DNA of 64,000 nt from Cyanobacterium stanieri LEGE 03274 (GCF_015207825.1 NZ_JADEWC010000003.1:1-64000); one strand, 5' to 3'; positions 20,118 through 29,987 are shown, counted from the stretch's first letter. Numbers and translations are program-made. Notes: generated by a model from the sequence alone, not told the origin.

Positions 20118-21356
20118 ATGCAAGAAAAATCACATCGTATTGGTTATGTAGTTAAACGTTACCCTCGTTATTCAGAAACTTTTATTGTCAATGAAATTTT
20201 AGCCCATGAAAAAATTGGTTTAGATATAGAAATTTTTGCCTTGCGCCCTCCTTGTGATAGTCATTTTCAAAATATTATTTCTCAGGTAAAAGCATCGGTT
20301 AGCTATATTAAAAAGCCCACTCAAGGTAGAAAAAGCGCTTACTTAAATAGTGTTAATCCTACGGCGGCGAGTTATTTTTGGGCAGAATTGCAAGAAACGG
20401 CGGGATATATTCCTGATATATGGCAGAGGTTAGCTTTTGCGGCGGGGGAGTCTGCTAGTGTGGTTTATCAGGGTTTATGGTTGGCGAGGGAGGTGAGGTT
20501 AAAAAATATCACCCATTTACACGCACATTTTGCTTCGGTGGCGACGAGTGTAGCCCGTTTAGCGGCACATTTTGCAGATATTCCTTATACTTTTACTGCC
20601 CATGCTAAGGATATTTTCCATGACAGTGTTAATGTTGATGATTTTGCGAGAAAGTTACGGGATGCACAATCTGTTATTACGGTGAGTGACTATAACAAAA
20701 ATTATTTAACAACAAAATATGGTGCGCTGGGGCAAAATGTGCAACGAATATACAATGGTTTGGATGTTAGTCAATTTTCTTTTCAGTCTCCTGATAATCG
20801 TTTACCTCGGATTATTTCTGTGGGGCGTTTGGTGGAGAAAAAGGGTTTGTCTATTCTCGTGGATGCTTGTGATTTGTTAAATCGGTGGGGTTGTGATTTT
20901 GAATGTCAGATTATCGGTAGTGGTGATTTACACGGGGAGTTACATCGACAAATTCTTGATCTTAATTTACAGTATAAGGTTAGTTTAAAGGGCGATCGCC
21001 CCCAAAATGAAGTTTTTAAATTAGTGCAAGAATCAGCGGTATTTGTCGCACCTTATATCATCGGGAAGGATGGCAATAGGGATGGGTTACCCACTGTATT
21101 ATTAGAATCTATGGCTTTAGGTACTCCTTGTATCGCCACAGATGTTACAGGAATTCCCGAATTAGTAATCCATGAAAAGACGGGTCTTATCATACCACAA
21201 CAGGACGTAAAAAGTTTAGCTCTGGCTATACAAAAATTTTTAATAGATAAAGATTTACGGGTAAGGTGCGCTGTAGAGGCACGAAAATTAATCGAATCTG
21301 ATTTTAATATTTACCAAAATAGTCAATTTTTGCGACAAAATTTCCTTGGTAATTAA
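20118..21356 (+). CDS. Glycosyltransferase family 4 (colanic-acid/WcaL-like)
   Basis: 412 aa, GT-B fold. The N-terminal lobe starts IGYVVKRYPRYSETFIVNEI, close to WcaL/AmsK-type exopolysaccharide glycosyltransferases, with THLHAHFASVATSVARLAA. The C-terminal lobe has SVGRLVEKKGLSILVDA and the donor-binding EX7E-type segment GLPTVLLESMALGTPCIAT. Likely a cytoplasmic or membrane-peripheral retaining enzyme. Third gene of the block; about 100 bp separates it from the previous gene. An AAGGTGCGCTG 11-mer shared with two other places lies in its 3' part. Confidence 0.88.
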   Translation: MQEKSHRIGYVVKRYPRYSETFIVNEILAHEKIGLDIEIFALRPPCDSHFQNIISQVKASVSYIKKPTQGRKSAYLNSVNPTAASYFWAELQETAGYIPDIWQRLAFAAGESASVVYQGLWLAREVRLKNITHLHAHFASVATSVARLAAHFADIPYTFTAHAKDIFHDSVNVDDFARKLRDAQSVITVSDYNKNYLTTKYGALGQNVQRIYNGLDVSQFSFQSPDNRLPRIISVGRLVEKKGLSILVDACDLLNRWGCDFECQIIGSGDLHGELHRQILDLNLQYKVSLKGDRPQNEVFKLVQESAVFVAPYIIGKDGNRDGLPTVLLESMALGTPCIATDVTGIPELVIHEKTGLIIPQQDVKSLALAIQKFLIDKDLRVRCAVEARKLIESDFNIYQNSQFLRQNFLGN

Positions 21357-21538
21357 GTAATGATAAAAAAGTAAATTATTAAAGTGCAAGGAATCAGAAA
21401 TAAATAATATTGTGTAATTTGGATATTTACTGCTTGATTAAATAAATCCTAATGATTATTTTCAAATTATTTGAATAATAAAACAAAAAACGAAAAACAG
21501 TTATTTAGTATAACTAATCATTTAAATTTTAAATTATT

Positions 21539-22681
21539 ATGCGTATTGCTTATATTTGTGCTGATGCTGGTATTCCTGTCTTTGGGGAAAAAGGTTGCTC
21601 TATCCATGTCCAAGAAATTATACGTTGTTTTATAAAAAAAGGAGCAAAAATATCTTTATTTACTCCTCGTTTGGGGGGGGAAATACCTCAAGAATTTAAA
21701 GATAATATTGATATATACTTACTCCCTCCTATTCCTAAAGGGGAATTAGAATTAAGAGAAAAAAAAGCTATCTCTATCAACCACACATTATATCAGTTGT
21801 TAGAGCAAAATCATCCTTTTGACTTAATTTATGAGCGTTATTCTTTATGGAGTTATCAAGGAATAGAATATGGATATAAACATAATATTCCTACTATTTT
21901 AGAAGTAAATTCTCCTTTAATAGACGAGCAAGAAAAACACCGAGGATTATTTCATAAAATAGAAGCAGAAAATATTGCTCACAAAGTTTTTAATTTAACT
22001 AATCATATCGTTGCGGTTTCCGAAGAAATTAAAAGCTATTTAAAATCATATTTAGCCAATACTGAAAAAATTAAAGTAATTTCTAATGGTGTAAATCCTG
22101 AACGTTTTTCTGATGTTTCAAGAAATCTAAAAAAAGACATTTTTACCATAGGATTTGTAGGCACTTTAAAACCTTGGCACGGTTTAAATATTTTGCTCGA
22201 TGCTTTTAATAATTTTTATAAAAAATATCCCCAAGGAAGATTATTAATTGTAGGAGATGGTACACAAAAAGAAAAATTAATACAAGATATAAGTAATAAA
22301 AAATTAGAGGCAGTAGTTACTTTAACAGGTAAAGTTTCACCAAATAAAATACCTTTATTGCTTTCACAAATGGATGTAGGTGTAGCCCCTTATCCTGCTC
22401 TTAAAAATTTTTATTTTTCTCCTCTTAAGGTATATGAATATATGGCGGCTAGTTTACCCGTTATTGCTAGTGATATTGGACAATTAAAAACTATTATTAG
22501 TCATGATAAAAATGGTTTTTTAGTTCCTGCTGGAGATATAAATGCTTTAATTTATTATTTAGAGCAATTGTTCAATAATCCTTTGTTGGCTCAAAAGATG
22601 GGTCAAAATGGTCATAGTTATGTTATTAACAATCATACTTGGATTCAAGTTACTGATAGTATATTAAACTTAATTAAGTAA
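21539..22681 (+). CDS. Glycosyltransferase family 4
   Basis: 380 aa, GT-B fold. The N-terminus MRIAYICADAGIPVFGEKGC followed by SIHVQEI is typical of GT4 enzymes in capsule and glycolipid loci. The C-terminal lobe shows TIGFVGTLKPWHGLNILLDA and SPLKVYEYMAASLPVIAS with the conserved Glu of the donor site. A roughly 180-bp AT-rich gap precedes it. Fourth gene of the same-strand block that ends with an MsbA-type exporter; three consecutive glycosyltransferases suggest stepwise assembly of a short glycan. Confidence 0.88.
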   Translation: MRIAYICADAGIPVFGEKGCSIHVQEIIRCFIKKGAKISLFTPRLGGEIPQEFKDNIDIYLLPPIPKGELELREKKAISINHTLYQLLEQNHPFDLIYERYSLWSYQGIEYGYKHNIPTILEVNSPLIDEQEKHRGLFHKIEAENIAHKVFNLTNHIVAVSEEIKSYLKSYLANTEKIKVISNGVNPERFSDVSRNLKKDIFTIGFVGTLKPWHGLNILLDAFNNFYKKYPQGRLLIVGDGTQKEKLIQDISNKKLEAVVTLTGKVSPNKIPLLLSQMDVGVAPYPALKNFYFSPLKVYEYMAASLPVIASDIGQLKTIISHDKNGFLVPAGDINALIYYLEQLFNNPLLAQKMGQNGHSYVINNHTWIQVTDSILNLIK

Positions 22682-23051
22682 TGATCTTATATAAGATTAA
22701 TATTTTTATTGAAGTATTTATATTACTAATAAACGGAAATAATATCAAGGTGGGGTTGACATACCTATATTAGTAAACCATGATTAACACTTAATTAATA
22801 CATTTAATATTTTCATCTATTTATCATAATTTATTTACCCCATAGCACAATCAATTAAATGATTAAAAAAACATATTCAGTGAATTTTATTAAAGTCTAT
22901 TTGGTTAAATCACTGTAGTGTTATATTAATTATTTTACATTTATTATGGTAATTTACTTTTGATTAATCAATTATTTAAATTTATTCTTTTTCCTTCACT
23001 TATTCAATAGCTATAGTTAGATTTTTTTAATAAGTATTAATAGTTTAAATT
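22682..23051. other. AT-rich gap before the exporter gene
   Basis: 370 bases without a credible gene. It contains TTGACA at 22756-22761, which could be a -35 element although the matching -10 is poor, and the 12-bp palindrome TTGATTAATCAA at 22960-22971, about 80 bp before the exporter start. The exporter may therefore have its own promoter. Confidence 0.4.
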
Positions 23052-24815
23052 ATGTCAGAAAATAAAACGAAAACATTAGAGACATCCTTGCCAATTTTAA
23101 AAGAGCTACTAGATAATTTTGCCCCTTATTTAAAACAAGAAAAAATTCTCTTATTTATTGCTATTGTTTCAATTATCGCAGATGTTTGTTTACGAATCAT
23201 TGAACCATTACCCCTCAAATTTGTTTTAGATTATGTATTACAAAATAAGTCGATTAATATTCTCTATGTCGGTGAAATTAGCCCCATAACTTTACTAACT
23301 ATTTGTGCGGTGGCAGTGTTTGCCATTAGTGCTTTTCGGGCTTTAGCTGGATATGGTAGCGCGGTGAGTTTAGCCATGGTAGGCAGTAGGGTAATGACAA
23401 AGGTGAGAAATCGTCTCTATGCACATCTACAGGCTTTATCTTTGGATTATCACACCACTACGAGAAGCGGAGATTTAATTATTCGCATTAGTAGTGATAC
23501 GAGTCGCCTTCAAGAAATTCTTATTACGGCAACTTTACCTCTGGTAGTTAGTATTCTCACTTTGGTAGGCACTGTGGGAATTATGTTTTGGATAAATGCA
23601 AGGTTAACTGCTGTGGCTTTAATTAGTTTACCTTTTTTTTCTTTGGCGGTAAATCGTCTTAGTCAACGTATTCAAACTTCATCTTTACAACAAAGAAAAC
23701 GGGAAGGATTGTTGGCGGCTACTTCTGCCGAATCTATGACATCTATAAAGCTGATTCAAGCCCTTTGTTTGGAAAATGCTTTTTTTGAGGTATTTGCCCA
23801 TGAAAACGAGCAGAGTTTACGTAAGGCTATTGAAACGCAACGTTTATCAGCTTCCCTCGAAAGGATTGTTGATGTCATTATTGCCTTGGCTTTAGCGGTG
23901 GTGTTGTGGTATGGTTCATGGTTAGTGTTGCAGAATGCTTTGAGTGTAGGGGATGTTATTGTTTTTCTTACTTATCTCAAAAATACTTTTAAGCCGATTC
24001 AGAATTTTGCTAAATATACGGGGCGTTTGGCTAAGTCGGCGGCTTCGGCACAAAGGGTGTTAAATATTTTTCAGGAAATTCCTACTATTCAAGATTTGCC
24101 TGATGCACAACCAGCGCCGATGTTTAGGGGAGATGTGGAGTTTCGTGATGTTTCTTTTACTTATGGGGAGGGGCATTGTTTATTAAGGGGTGTCAATTTT
24201 CGGGTAAAACAAGGGCAATTGGTGGCTATTGTGGGGGTTTCTGGTTGTGGTAAGTCAACGATGATGAATTTATTATTACGACTTTATGAGCCTACTCAGG
24301 GACAAGTTTTAATTGATGGCCATGATATTCGGGATTATACTATTTCTTCGGTGCGATCGCAACTTAGTGTGGTATTACAGGAAACTATTTTATTTGCGGG
24401 GACAATTAGGGATAATATTGCTTATGGTATGACCGATGTTAAGGATGAGGAAATTATTAAGGCTTCCTGTCTGGCTAATGCCCATGATTTTATTTCTAAT
24501 TTACCCCAAGGGTATAATACTTTTATGGGGGAAAGGGGTGCAACCCTTTCGGGAGGACAAAGACAGCGTATTGCGATCGCCCGTACTGCCATGAATAATA
24601 CACCTATTCTCATTTTAGACGAACCTACAACGGGTTTAGATAGTCAAAATGAGCAGGAAGTTATCCAATCGTTGTTAAATTTAGCTAAGGGTAAAACCAC
24701 TTTTTTAATTACCCATGACCTTAATTTAGCTCAAAAAGCCGATCTTATTATTAACTTAGAAAAAGGTAAAGTTTCCCAAATTATTAATAATGAGTTATCG
24801 GATAAGGTGCGCTGA
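23052..24815 (+). CDS. MsbA-type ABC exporter (fused membrane and ATPase domains)
   Basis: 587 aa. Residues about 25-320 form the six-helix type-1 exporter domain. The ATPase has Walker A GVSGCGKST (about 394), Q-loop VVLQETILF, signature LSGGQRQR (about 499), Walker B ILILDEPTTGLD and the H-loop LITHDLNL. Homodimeric members flip lipids, lipid-linked sugars or peptides. Position at the end of a phosphotransferase/glycosyltransferase block supports a lipid-linked glycan as substrate, by inference. The stop codon lies inside the 11-mer AAGGTGCGCTG. Confidence 0.92.
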   Translation: MSENKTKTLETSLPILKELLDNFAPYLKQEKILLFIAIVSIIADVCLRIIEPLPLKFVLDYVLQNKSINILYVGEISPITLLTICAVAVFAISAFRALAGYGSAVSLAMVGSRVMTKVRNRLYAHLQALSLDYHTTTRSGDLIIRISSDTSRLQEILITATLPLVVSILTLVGTVGIMFWINARLTAVALISLPFFSLAVNRLSQRIQTSSLQQRKREGLLAATSAESMTSIKLIQALCLENAFFEVFAHENEQSLRKAIETQRLSASLERIVDVIIALALAVVLWYGSWLVLQNALSVGDVIVFLTYLKNTFKPIQNFAKYTGRLAKSAASAQRVLNIFQEIPTIQDLPDAQPAPMFRGDVEFRDVSFTYGEGHCLLRGVNFRVKQGQLVAIVGVSGCGKSTMMNLLLRLYEPTQGQVLIDGHDIRDYTISSVRSQLSVVLQETILFAGTIRDNIAYGMTDVKDEEIIKASCLANAHDFISNLPQGYNTFMGERGATLSGGQRQRIAIARTAMNNTPILILDEPTTGLDSQNEQEVIQSLLNLAKGKTTFLITHDLNLAQKADLIINLEKGKVSQIINNELSDKVR

Positions 24816-24949
24816 TAAAATAACCTCTATTTGGGATGGGGGTTGTTATTATTATTGGGTTGCAGGTATTAAGCTGATGAGGAGTATGGGAGATGAGGGG
24901 TGAGGGTGATAATAGTTTATGATAAATTTGTGAATCAAAATATATCTTA

Positions 24950-25039
24950 GTTCAATTTATTGAACGAATTACCATTAGCCGTGTAATTTATTACACGATG
25001 GGTGAAGATATAATTTATTTATAACAAATTATCCGAACT
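24950..25039 (-). repeat. Dispersed MITE-like repeat, copy B (inverted)
   Basis: On the minus strand this reads GTTCGGATAATTTGTTATAA through the hairpin CGTGTAATAAATTACACG to the end GTTCAATAAATTGAAC. It matches the copies at 12828 and 41414. It lies between the convergent exporter and GDPD genes and could also act as a bidirectional terminator through its hairpin. Confidence 0.75.
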
Positions 25040-25102
25040 CAACTTAAGATAATAAAGGTAGTGGCGAATAGTGATAATATTTTAAAGATGATCAAATACT
25101 GA

Positions 25103-25837
25103 TTATAGTTCAATAATTCTTAAAGTATTAGTAGTAATAGAATTAACTCCTATTTTAATAAATTGTTCGGCAGTTTTTTTATTATCAATTGTCCATAAAT
25201 GATATTCATATCCCTTAGAAATAAACTGATAAATATAATGTTTAGTAAGAAAATGTGATACAGAAGTGCTAATACCATCCGCTTTAATTTTAGCTAACTT
25301 TTTTAATAACTTCTCCGCCAAAAAATTTGATAACTTAATACTATTAATAGTTTTAAGGCTTAATAAAAGAATGGTTTTTAACTCAGGCATTTCCTGTTTA
25401 ATATATTGCAAATTACGACTATTAAAAGATATAATTACCAGCTGATTTAAATTGATATTACTATTTTTTAGTATCTTCAAAAGATAAGGTACTATCTCAG
25501 AATTTGATTTAATTTCTAAAAAAAATTTTTTTTCAGGGGGTAAGATTGCCAATACTTCCTCAAGGGTAGGAATCCTTTCATTTTTAAACCTTGAATTAAA
25601 CCAACATCCCACATCAAGTTTTTTTAATTGAGCTAAAGTAGAATCTTTAATAATTAATCTAGTATTTGCAACCCTAGCGGTATGGGTATCATGAATACAA
25701 ACAATTTGCTTATCCTTCGTTAAATGAAAATCTCCCTCAATACCATCAGCGCCCTTAGCCATTGCCAAACGAAAAGCAGAAAGGGTATTTTCTGGGCTTT
25801 CTGTAGATAAACCCCGATGGGCTATTATCATTGTCAT
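25103..25837 (-). CDS. Glycerophosphodiester phosphodiesterase family protein
   Basis: 244 aa, the size of a single-domain GDPD. The N-terminal AHRGLSTESPENTLSAF gives the catalytic His and Arg and the metal-binding Glu; GADGIEGDFHLTKD supplies further acidic ligands and CIHDTH the second catalytic His. The fold ends with HLWTIDN and the last barrel strand. Such enzymes split glycerophosphodiesters into glycerol-3-phosphate and an alcohol. No signal peptide, so cytoplasmic. It is convergent with the exporter block, so a functional tie to it is only possible. The gene upstream on the same strand ends 25 bp before its start. Confidence 0.93.
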   Translation of the reverse strand: MTMIIAHRGLSTESPENTLSAFRLAMAKGADGIEGDFHLTKDKQIVCIHDTHTARVANTRLIIKDSTLAQLKKLDVGCWFNSRFKNERIPTLEEVLAILPPEKKFFLEIKSNSEIVPYLLKILKNSNINLNQLVIISFNSRNLQYIKQEMPELKTILLLSLKTINSIKLSNFLAEKLLKKLAKIKADGISTSVSHFLTKHYIYQFISKGYEYHLWTIDNKKTAEQFIKIGVNSITTNTLRIIEL

Positions 25838-25862
25838 TACTTTTCCTCAACCAAAACTTTAA

Positions 25863-26513
25863 TTAGCCATAAATTTTAGCCAACTCTTTTCTAACATCTA
25901 AAAATATATCCCGTCGAATATAAGGATATTCCCCCACCCACAGTTTATGACGGGGAATATATATATCTGTAACTTTACTAATACGCATAAAATCAGGATC
26001 ATTAGATAATAATAAACCCTCCACCGCCTGACCACGATTAATAACCTTATGAATACGTTGTAAAGGGCTAGTAATAGTTGCCCTAAAACCGCTTTTATCC
26101 CCCACTTCTACGTTAATTTTTTTCTGCAAATTTTCCACAATAATTACTTTACCCAGTTTATCTAGCGCTGAAGCCTCATTTACCACTTCTTCGGTAATAT
26201 AAACATCCAACACCCTACCACGCCAAAAGCCCACATAGTTATAACGTCTATATTTGCCATTACGTACACTAGCCCAATATACAGGACTCCATAACCAATA
26301 TAAACCAGCCGTCACCGTCAAAATCAAAGAAATTCCTTCCGTAGCTTCCCCAAAAATCGCCCCCAATAACCAAAAAATCAACACTCCTAGCAAAGATATA
26401 AATAAATTTTTTAATAGTGTCGAAAAATTAGCCCAATAATAAGCATATTGTGTCCCCGTTGCGATCGCAGGTATCATATCATCAAGAGCTTCTTTTCTGA
26501 GGGGAATTAGCAT
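25863..26513 (-). CDS. Conserved cyanobacterial membrane protein of unknown function
   Basis: 216 aa. No function recognised. Two hydrophobic segments (about residues 35-55 and 63-82, NLFISLLGVLIFWLLGAIFG then ISLILTVTAGLYWLW) are followed by a soluble basic region with VGFWRGRVLDVYITEEVV, resembling a small beta domain. The C-terminus holds DIYIPRHKLWVGEYPYIRRD. Similar cyanobacterial proteins carry vague transporter labels, but no permease signature was seen here. It lies 25 bp upstream of the GDPD gene on the same strand, so the two are probably co-transcribed. Confidence 0.7.
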   Translation of the reverse strand: MLIPLRKEALDDMIPAIATGTQYAYYWANFSTLLKNLFISLLGVLIFWLLGAIFGEATEGISLILTVTAGLYWLWSPVYWASVRNGKYRRYNYVGFWRGRVLDVYITEEVVNEASALDKLGKVIIVENLQKKINVEVGDKSGFRATITSPLQRIHKVINRGQAVEGLLLSNDPDFMRISKVTDIYIPRHKLWVGEYPYIRRDIFLDVRKELAKIYG

Positions 26514-26712
26514 AGGAAAAAGATAGACAAATATAGTTATTAAATCAAATTTTAAACAGTTTTTAGCTAAAACTAAATATAGCTAATTATTTATTAGCCT
26601 TATAATTAATTATACCGTGAAAAATTACCGTAAAAATCTAATATTTATCATTAATTTTCCATTATTAATTATTAATTATTAGCCCATTTACCTAACACTT
26701 AAAACCTGAACA

Positions 26713-27786
26713 CTAATCGTTAATTAAACAACTTTCCAACTGCTCTTTAATTAAATCATGATCCAAATTTTGACCAATAAAAACTAACTTATTACCCTTA
26801 GATTGCCCTTCTTTCCAAATATCATCCTCAATGGTAAATCTTTTTCCACTAAGATGAAAAATATGACGATCTGCACTCTCATGAAACCATAATACCCCCT
26901 TAGCACGAAAAACATTCGCCGATAACTGATTATCTAAGAAATATTGTAATTTACGGATATAAAACGGTTTATCACTAACAAAAGAAACAGAAGTAAAGCC
27001 ATCATTATCAAGGTGATGGGAATGATGATGGTGTTCATGGTCATGGTGATGATCGTGATCATGATGATGGTGTTCATGGTGATGATCGTGATCATGATTA
27101 TGACCCTTTTCCTCCTCCGAGTCAAAATATTTATCAGACTCAAATAAACCCACACTCAAGATTAATGGTAAAGGTACTTTAGAATTAGTAGTGCGCATCA
27201 TTCGAGCATCCGTTTTCATTTCCTTGAGCCTACTCTCAAGGGTATCGACAGCATCAGAGGTAACTAAATCAGTTTTGTTAAGAATAATAATATCACCGTA
27301 AGCAATTTGACTGTAAGCCGCTTCACTGTTAAATAAATCAAGGCTAAAATTAGCACAATCCACAAGGGTAATAATAGAATCCAACCTTGTCATATCCCTT
27401 AATTCCGTGCCTAAAAAAGTCATCGCAACGGGTAAAGGATCGGCAATTCCAGTGGTTTCAACTACTAAATAATCAATTTTTTCGTCTTTTTCTAAAACCT
27501 TATAAACCGCATCAACTAAATCATTGTTAATATTACAACAAATACAGCCATTACTTAGCTCGATCATGGTTTCATCCGTAGAAACAATCAAATCATTATC
27601 GATGCCAATTTCACCAAATTCGTTTACTAAAACCGCTGTTTTTACACCCTCTTGATTTTCTAAAATATAGTTTAATAAAGTAGTTTTTCCACTACCTAAA
27701 AATCCTGTAATAATGGTGACAGGTAAACCCCTTTTGGGTGCATCTAATCCTGATGTTGATGGATTTTTTTGTTCTGCTACACTCAT
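26713..27786 (-). CDS. COG0523/CobW-family GTPase, putative zinc metallochaperone
   Basis: 357 aa. P-loop GFLGSGKTT at residues 28-36, the hallmark metal-binding CxCC as GCICC (Cys81, 83, 84), switch region VETTGIADP, base-specificity motif NKTD, and a C-terminal CobW domain. Between the two halves is a stretch with about twenty histidines (HDHDHHHEHHHH-type), usual for zinc-handling members. The B12 cobalt-insertion role is less likely because no cobalamin genes are nearby. No clear Zur-box-like palindrome was found upstream. The His region is encoded by tandem DNA repeats. Confidence 0.92.
   Translation of the reverse strand: MSVAEQKNPSTSGLDAPKRGLPVTIITGFLGSGKTTLLNYILENQEGVKTAVLVNEFGEIGIDNDLIVSTDETMIELSNGCICCNINNDLVDAVYKVLEKDEKIDYLVVETTGIADPLPVAMTFLGTELRDMTRLDSIITLVDCANFSLDLFNSEAAYSQIAYGDIIILNKTDLVTSDAVDTLESRLKEMKTDARMMRTTNSKVPLPLILSVGLFESDKYFDSEEEKGHNHDHDHHHEHHHHDHDHHHDHEHHHHSHHLDNDGFTSVSFVSDKPFYIRKLQYFLDNQLSANVFRAKGVLWFHESADRHIFHLSGKRFTIEDDIWKEGQSKGNKLVFIGQNLDHDLIKEQLESCLIND
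27022..27093 (-). repeat. Tandem DNA repeat encoding the His-rich linker of the COG0523 protein
   Basis: Two adjacent units, 39 bp (27022-27060) and 33 bp (27061-27093), both begin ATGATGATGGTGTTCATGGT on the plus strand and end GATGATCGTGATC; they differ by a 6-bp CATGGT insertion. The lengths are multiples of three, so copy-number change would lengthen or shorten the His tract without breaking the frame. Confidence 0.8.
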
Positions 27787-27893
27787 ATATTTTGTTTAGT
27801 AAATTGATATTATGGTTCAGATTTGCTTAAACTCTATTTTACAGCTATTTTTTCTGGGAGAGGATTTCACAAAGATAGTTGCTAATATTTATC

Positions 27894-29987
27894 CTAATGG
27901 GGCTCACCTAATAAAATCACTGAGCGTTTTAATTTTTTAATGGTTTGGGTTGTAACATCGCTAACGGCTAACCCCCCTGCAGTACGTCGGCGTACAGAAC
28001 GTAACATAACTAAATCAAAATCGTATTTGTTGGCGGTATGAACAATGGCTTCGGCAGGATCTTGATAACGTAGAGTTTTAATGGTTATATCGATTTTATG
28101 GCTAATGGGGGCAACCGTTTCTTGTAGTGCATTTTGAAATAAATTAATTTCATTTCGAGTCGCTTTACGATCATGAACATGAAGTAAGGTTAAGCTACCC
28201 TGATTCATTTCCGCAAAAATGGCAGCAAAACGAATAATTTTGATAATTTTTAGGTCAATATTTTTAACAGGTACTAAGATAGAACGAATATTACTAGGTT
28301 CATCTAACAAATTAACTACCGCAACGGGGCAATGGGATGACCAAAAAACGTTATCAATTAAGTTACCAAATAACCTTGCCTGAATGGTGGTTATCGGAGT
28401 CCAACCCATTAAGATGAGACTGGCATCATTTTCCCTCGCGCTACGGCTAATACCTTGGGCTACATCATCATCAATACGGATAATCGGTTTGGCGGTGACA
28501 TTCAATTCTTGACTATACTTCATAGCCCGTGATATTAATTTATCTCCTTGGGCAATGGCAAAATTTAATTCTGGCTCATCCATGTGTATGTGGGCTTTAG
28601 CCACACAGAGGGGAATTATCATTCCGGCTTCGTGTTTAGCGAGGATAGCACCCATTTCGATTAAAAATTTTTCTGTGGAGGGGTTATGGATGGGAATAAT
28701 AACTTTGAATAAATTATTTGGTTTGTCATGACCTTCAGGATAAGCAATTTTTTCTGGTGTGGCTTCAATAATATCTTCTAAATTGGTGGCAGGGGTGGTG
28801 GCAATTTGAGCGGTTTTTAGTTTTCCTGCAAATTTTTTGGTTAAAATAGGGCCGGCTAAGGAGGTGGCTAACATTAAGACAATGACTGCATTAAATACCG
28901 ATTCGGATAATAAACCGGCCCTTACCCCTGCTAGGGTGGCGGCTAAGGTGGCAGCTACCTGCGGTAAAGATAATGACCACATGGTTAAACATTGATCCCA
29001 ATTATACTTAAAACTGACCTTAGAGGCGATCGCCGCTAGAAACTTACCCACAAATAAGCCAACCACAATAGCCACCGTCAAAGGTAAATCATTAGTTAAA
29101 GTGGTGGCAAAACTAGAAATATTAAGTAATAAACCCATGGAAACAAAAAAGCAAGGAATAAATAAAGTGCTACCCACAAACTCAATTTTTTCCTTAACAG
29201 GGCCTTCCCCCACCACATCATTAACCGCTAAACCAGCCAAAAAAGCACCCACAATAATATCAATATTAATTAACTGCGCCCCCACAGAAGCCAGAAAAAC
29301 GGCAAATAAAACAAATAAGAATTGATTACTTTGTTCATCTCCCGTACGACGAAAATATTCTTTACCTACCCTATCAAACCCATATAAAACCACTAAGGAA
29401 TAAATCCCTAAACTTACTAATTGAACAATTAAACTACCTAGGGAAAAATCTCCCCCATGAATGGAAATACAAATGGCTAATATTAATAAAGCCGCCGTAT
29501 CCGTCACAATAGTTGCCCCAATGGTAACCACCACCGCTTCATTACCCACCACCCCCAAACCATTGACAATGGGATAAGCCAACAGGGTATGGGAAGCTAG
29601 TAATGAGCCAATTAACACCGAAGCATTTAAACCCATATCAAAAAATAAACCCACCCCCGTACCTACTATCAGAGGAAAGATGAAAGTGAAAACCCCAAAC
29701 CCCAAGGCACGGTTACGACTTTTGCGAAAATCGACTAAATCAATTTCTAACCCTGCCACAAACATTAAGTAAATTTTGCCAATATCTGCTAATAATTTAA
29801 CGGATTCGTTTTCAGCGTTCAGTAAACCTAATCCATCATTGCCAAATACAACCCCAGCTACCAGTAAACCAACCAAACCCGGTAATTTTATTTTTTCAAA
29901 AATAGGAGGTACTGTTAAAATTATTAGTAGGAGAATTGTAAAAGTGACGATGGGACTATCAGGAATTATAGTTAGTAAATTTTCCAT
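27894..29987 (-). CDS. Cation:proton antiporter (CPA2) with two C-terminal UspA domains
   Basis: 697 aa. The first about 390 residues form 11-13 membrane helices of the Na_H_Exchanger family, with GLVGLLVAGVVFG, an AGLEIDL motif in an early helix and ATIVTDTAALLILA. Two tandem universal-stress-protein-like domains follow (about 425-560 and 565-695), with LILMGWTP and FDLVMLRSVRRRT segments. This is the layout of NhaS/KefB-like antiporters in cyanobacteria, where the USP domains are thought to sense nucleotide. Transports Na+ or K+ against H+; selectivity cannot be read. Single gene on the minus strand. Confidence 0.93.
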   Translation of the reverse strand: MENLLTIIPDSPIVTFTILLLIILTVPPIFEKIKLPGLVGLLVAGVVFGNDGLGLLNAENESVKLLADIGKIYLMFVAGLEIDLVDFRKSRNRALGFGVFTFIFPLIVGTGVGLFFDMGLNASVLIGSLLASHTLLAYPIVNGLGVVGNEAVVVTIGATIVTDTAALLILAICISIHGGDFSLGSLIVQLVSLGIYSLVVLYGFDRVGKEYFRRTGDEQSNQFLFVLFAVFLASVGAQLINIDIIVGAFLAGLAVNDVVGEGPVKEKIEFVGSTLFIPCFFVSMGLLLNISSFATTLTNDLPLTVAIVVGLFVGKFLAAIASKVSFKYNWDQCLTMWSLSLPQVAATLAATLAGVRAGLLSESVFNAVIVLMLATSLAGPILTKKFAGKLKTAQIATTPATNLEDIIEATPEKIAYPEGHDKPNNLFKVIIPIHNPSTEKFLIEMGAILAKHEAGMIIPLCVAKAHIHMDEPELNFAIAQGDKLISRAMKYSQELNVTAKPIIRIDDDVAQGISRSARENDASLILMGWTPITTIQARLFGNLIDNVFWSSHCPVAVVNLLDEPSNIRSILVPVKNIDLKIIKIIRFAAIFAEMNQGSLTLLHVHDRKATRNEINLFQNALQETVAPISHKIDITIKTLRYQDPAEAIVHTANKYDFDLVMLRSVRRRTAGGLAVSDVTTQTIKKLKRSVILLGEPH

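Noticed and set aside
26514-26712. TAATTATTAATTATT runs as a replication origin or operator
   Set aside because: Low-complexity AT DNA with no DnaA-box cluster; similar stretches occur in many intergenic regions here.
27001-27110. Repeats that might be a CRISPR array
   Set aside because: They are contiguous GATCATG-type codons for histidine and aspartate in frame with the COG0523 gene; there are no unique spacers.
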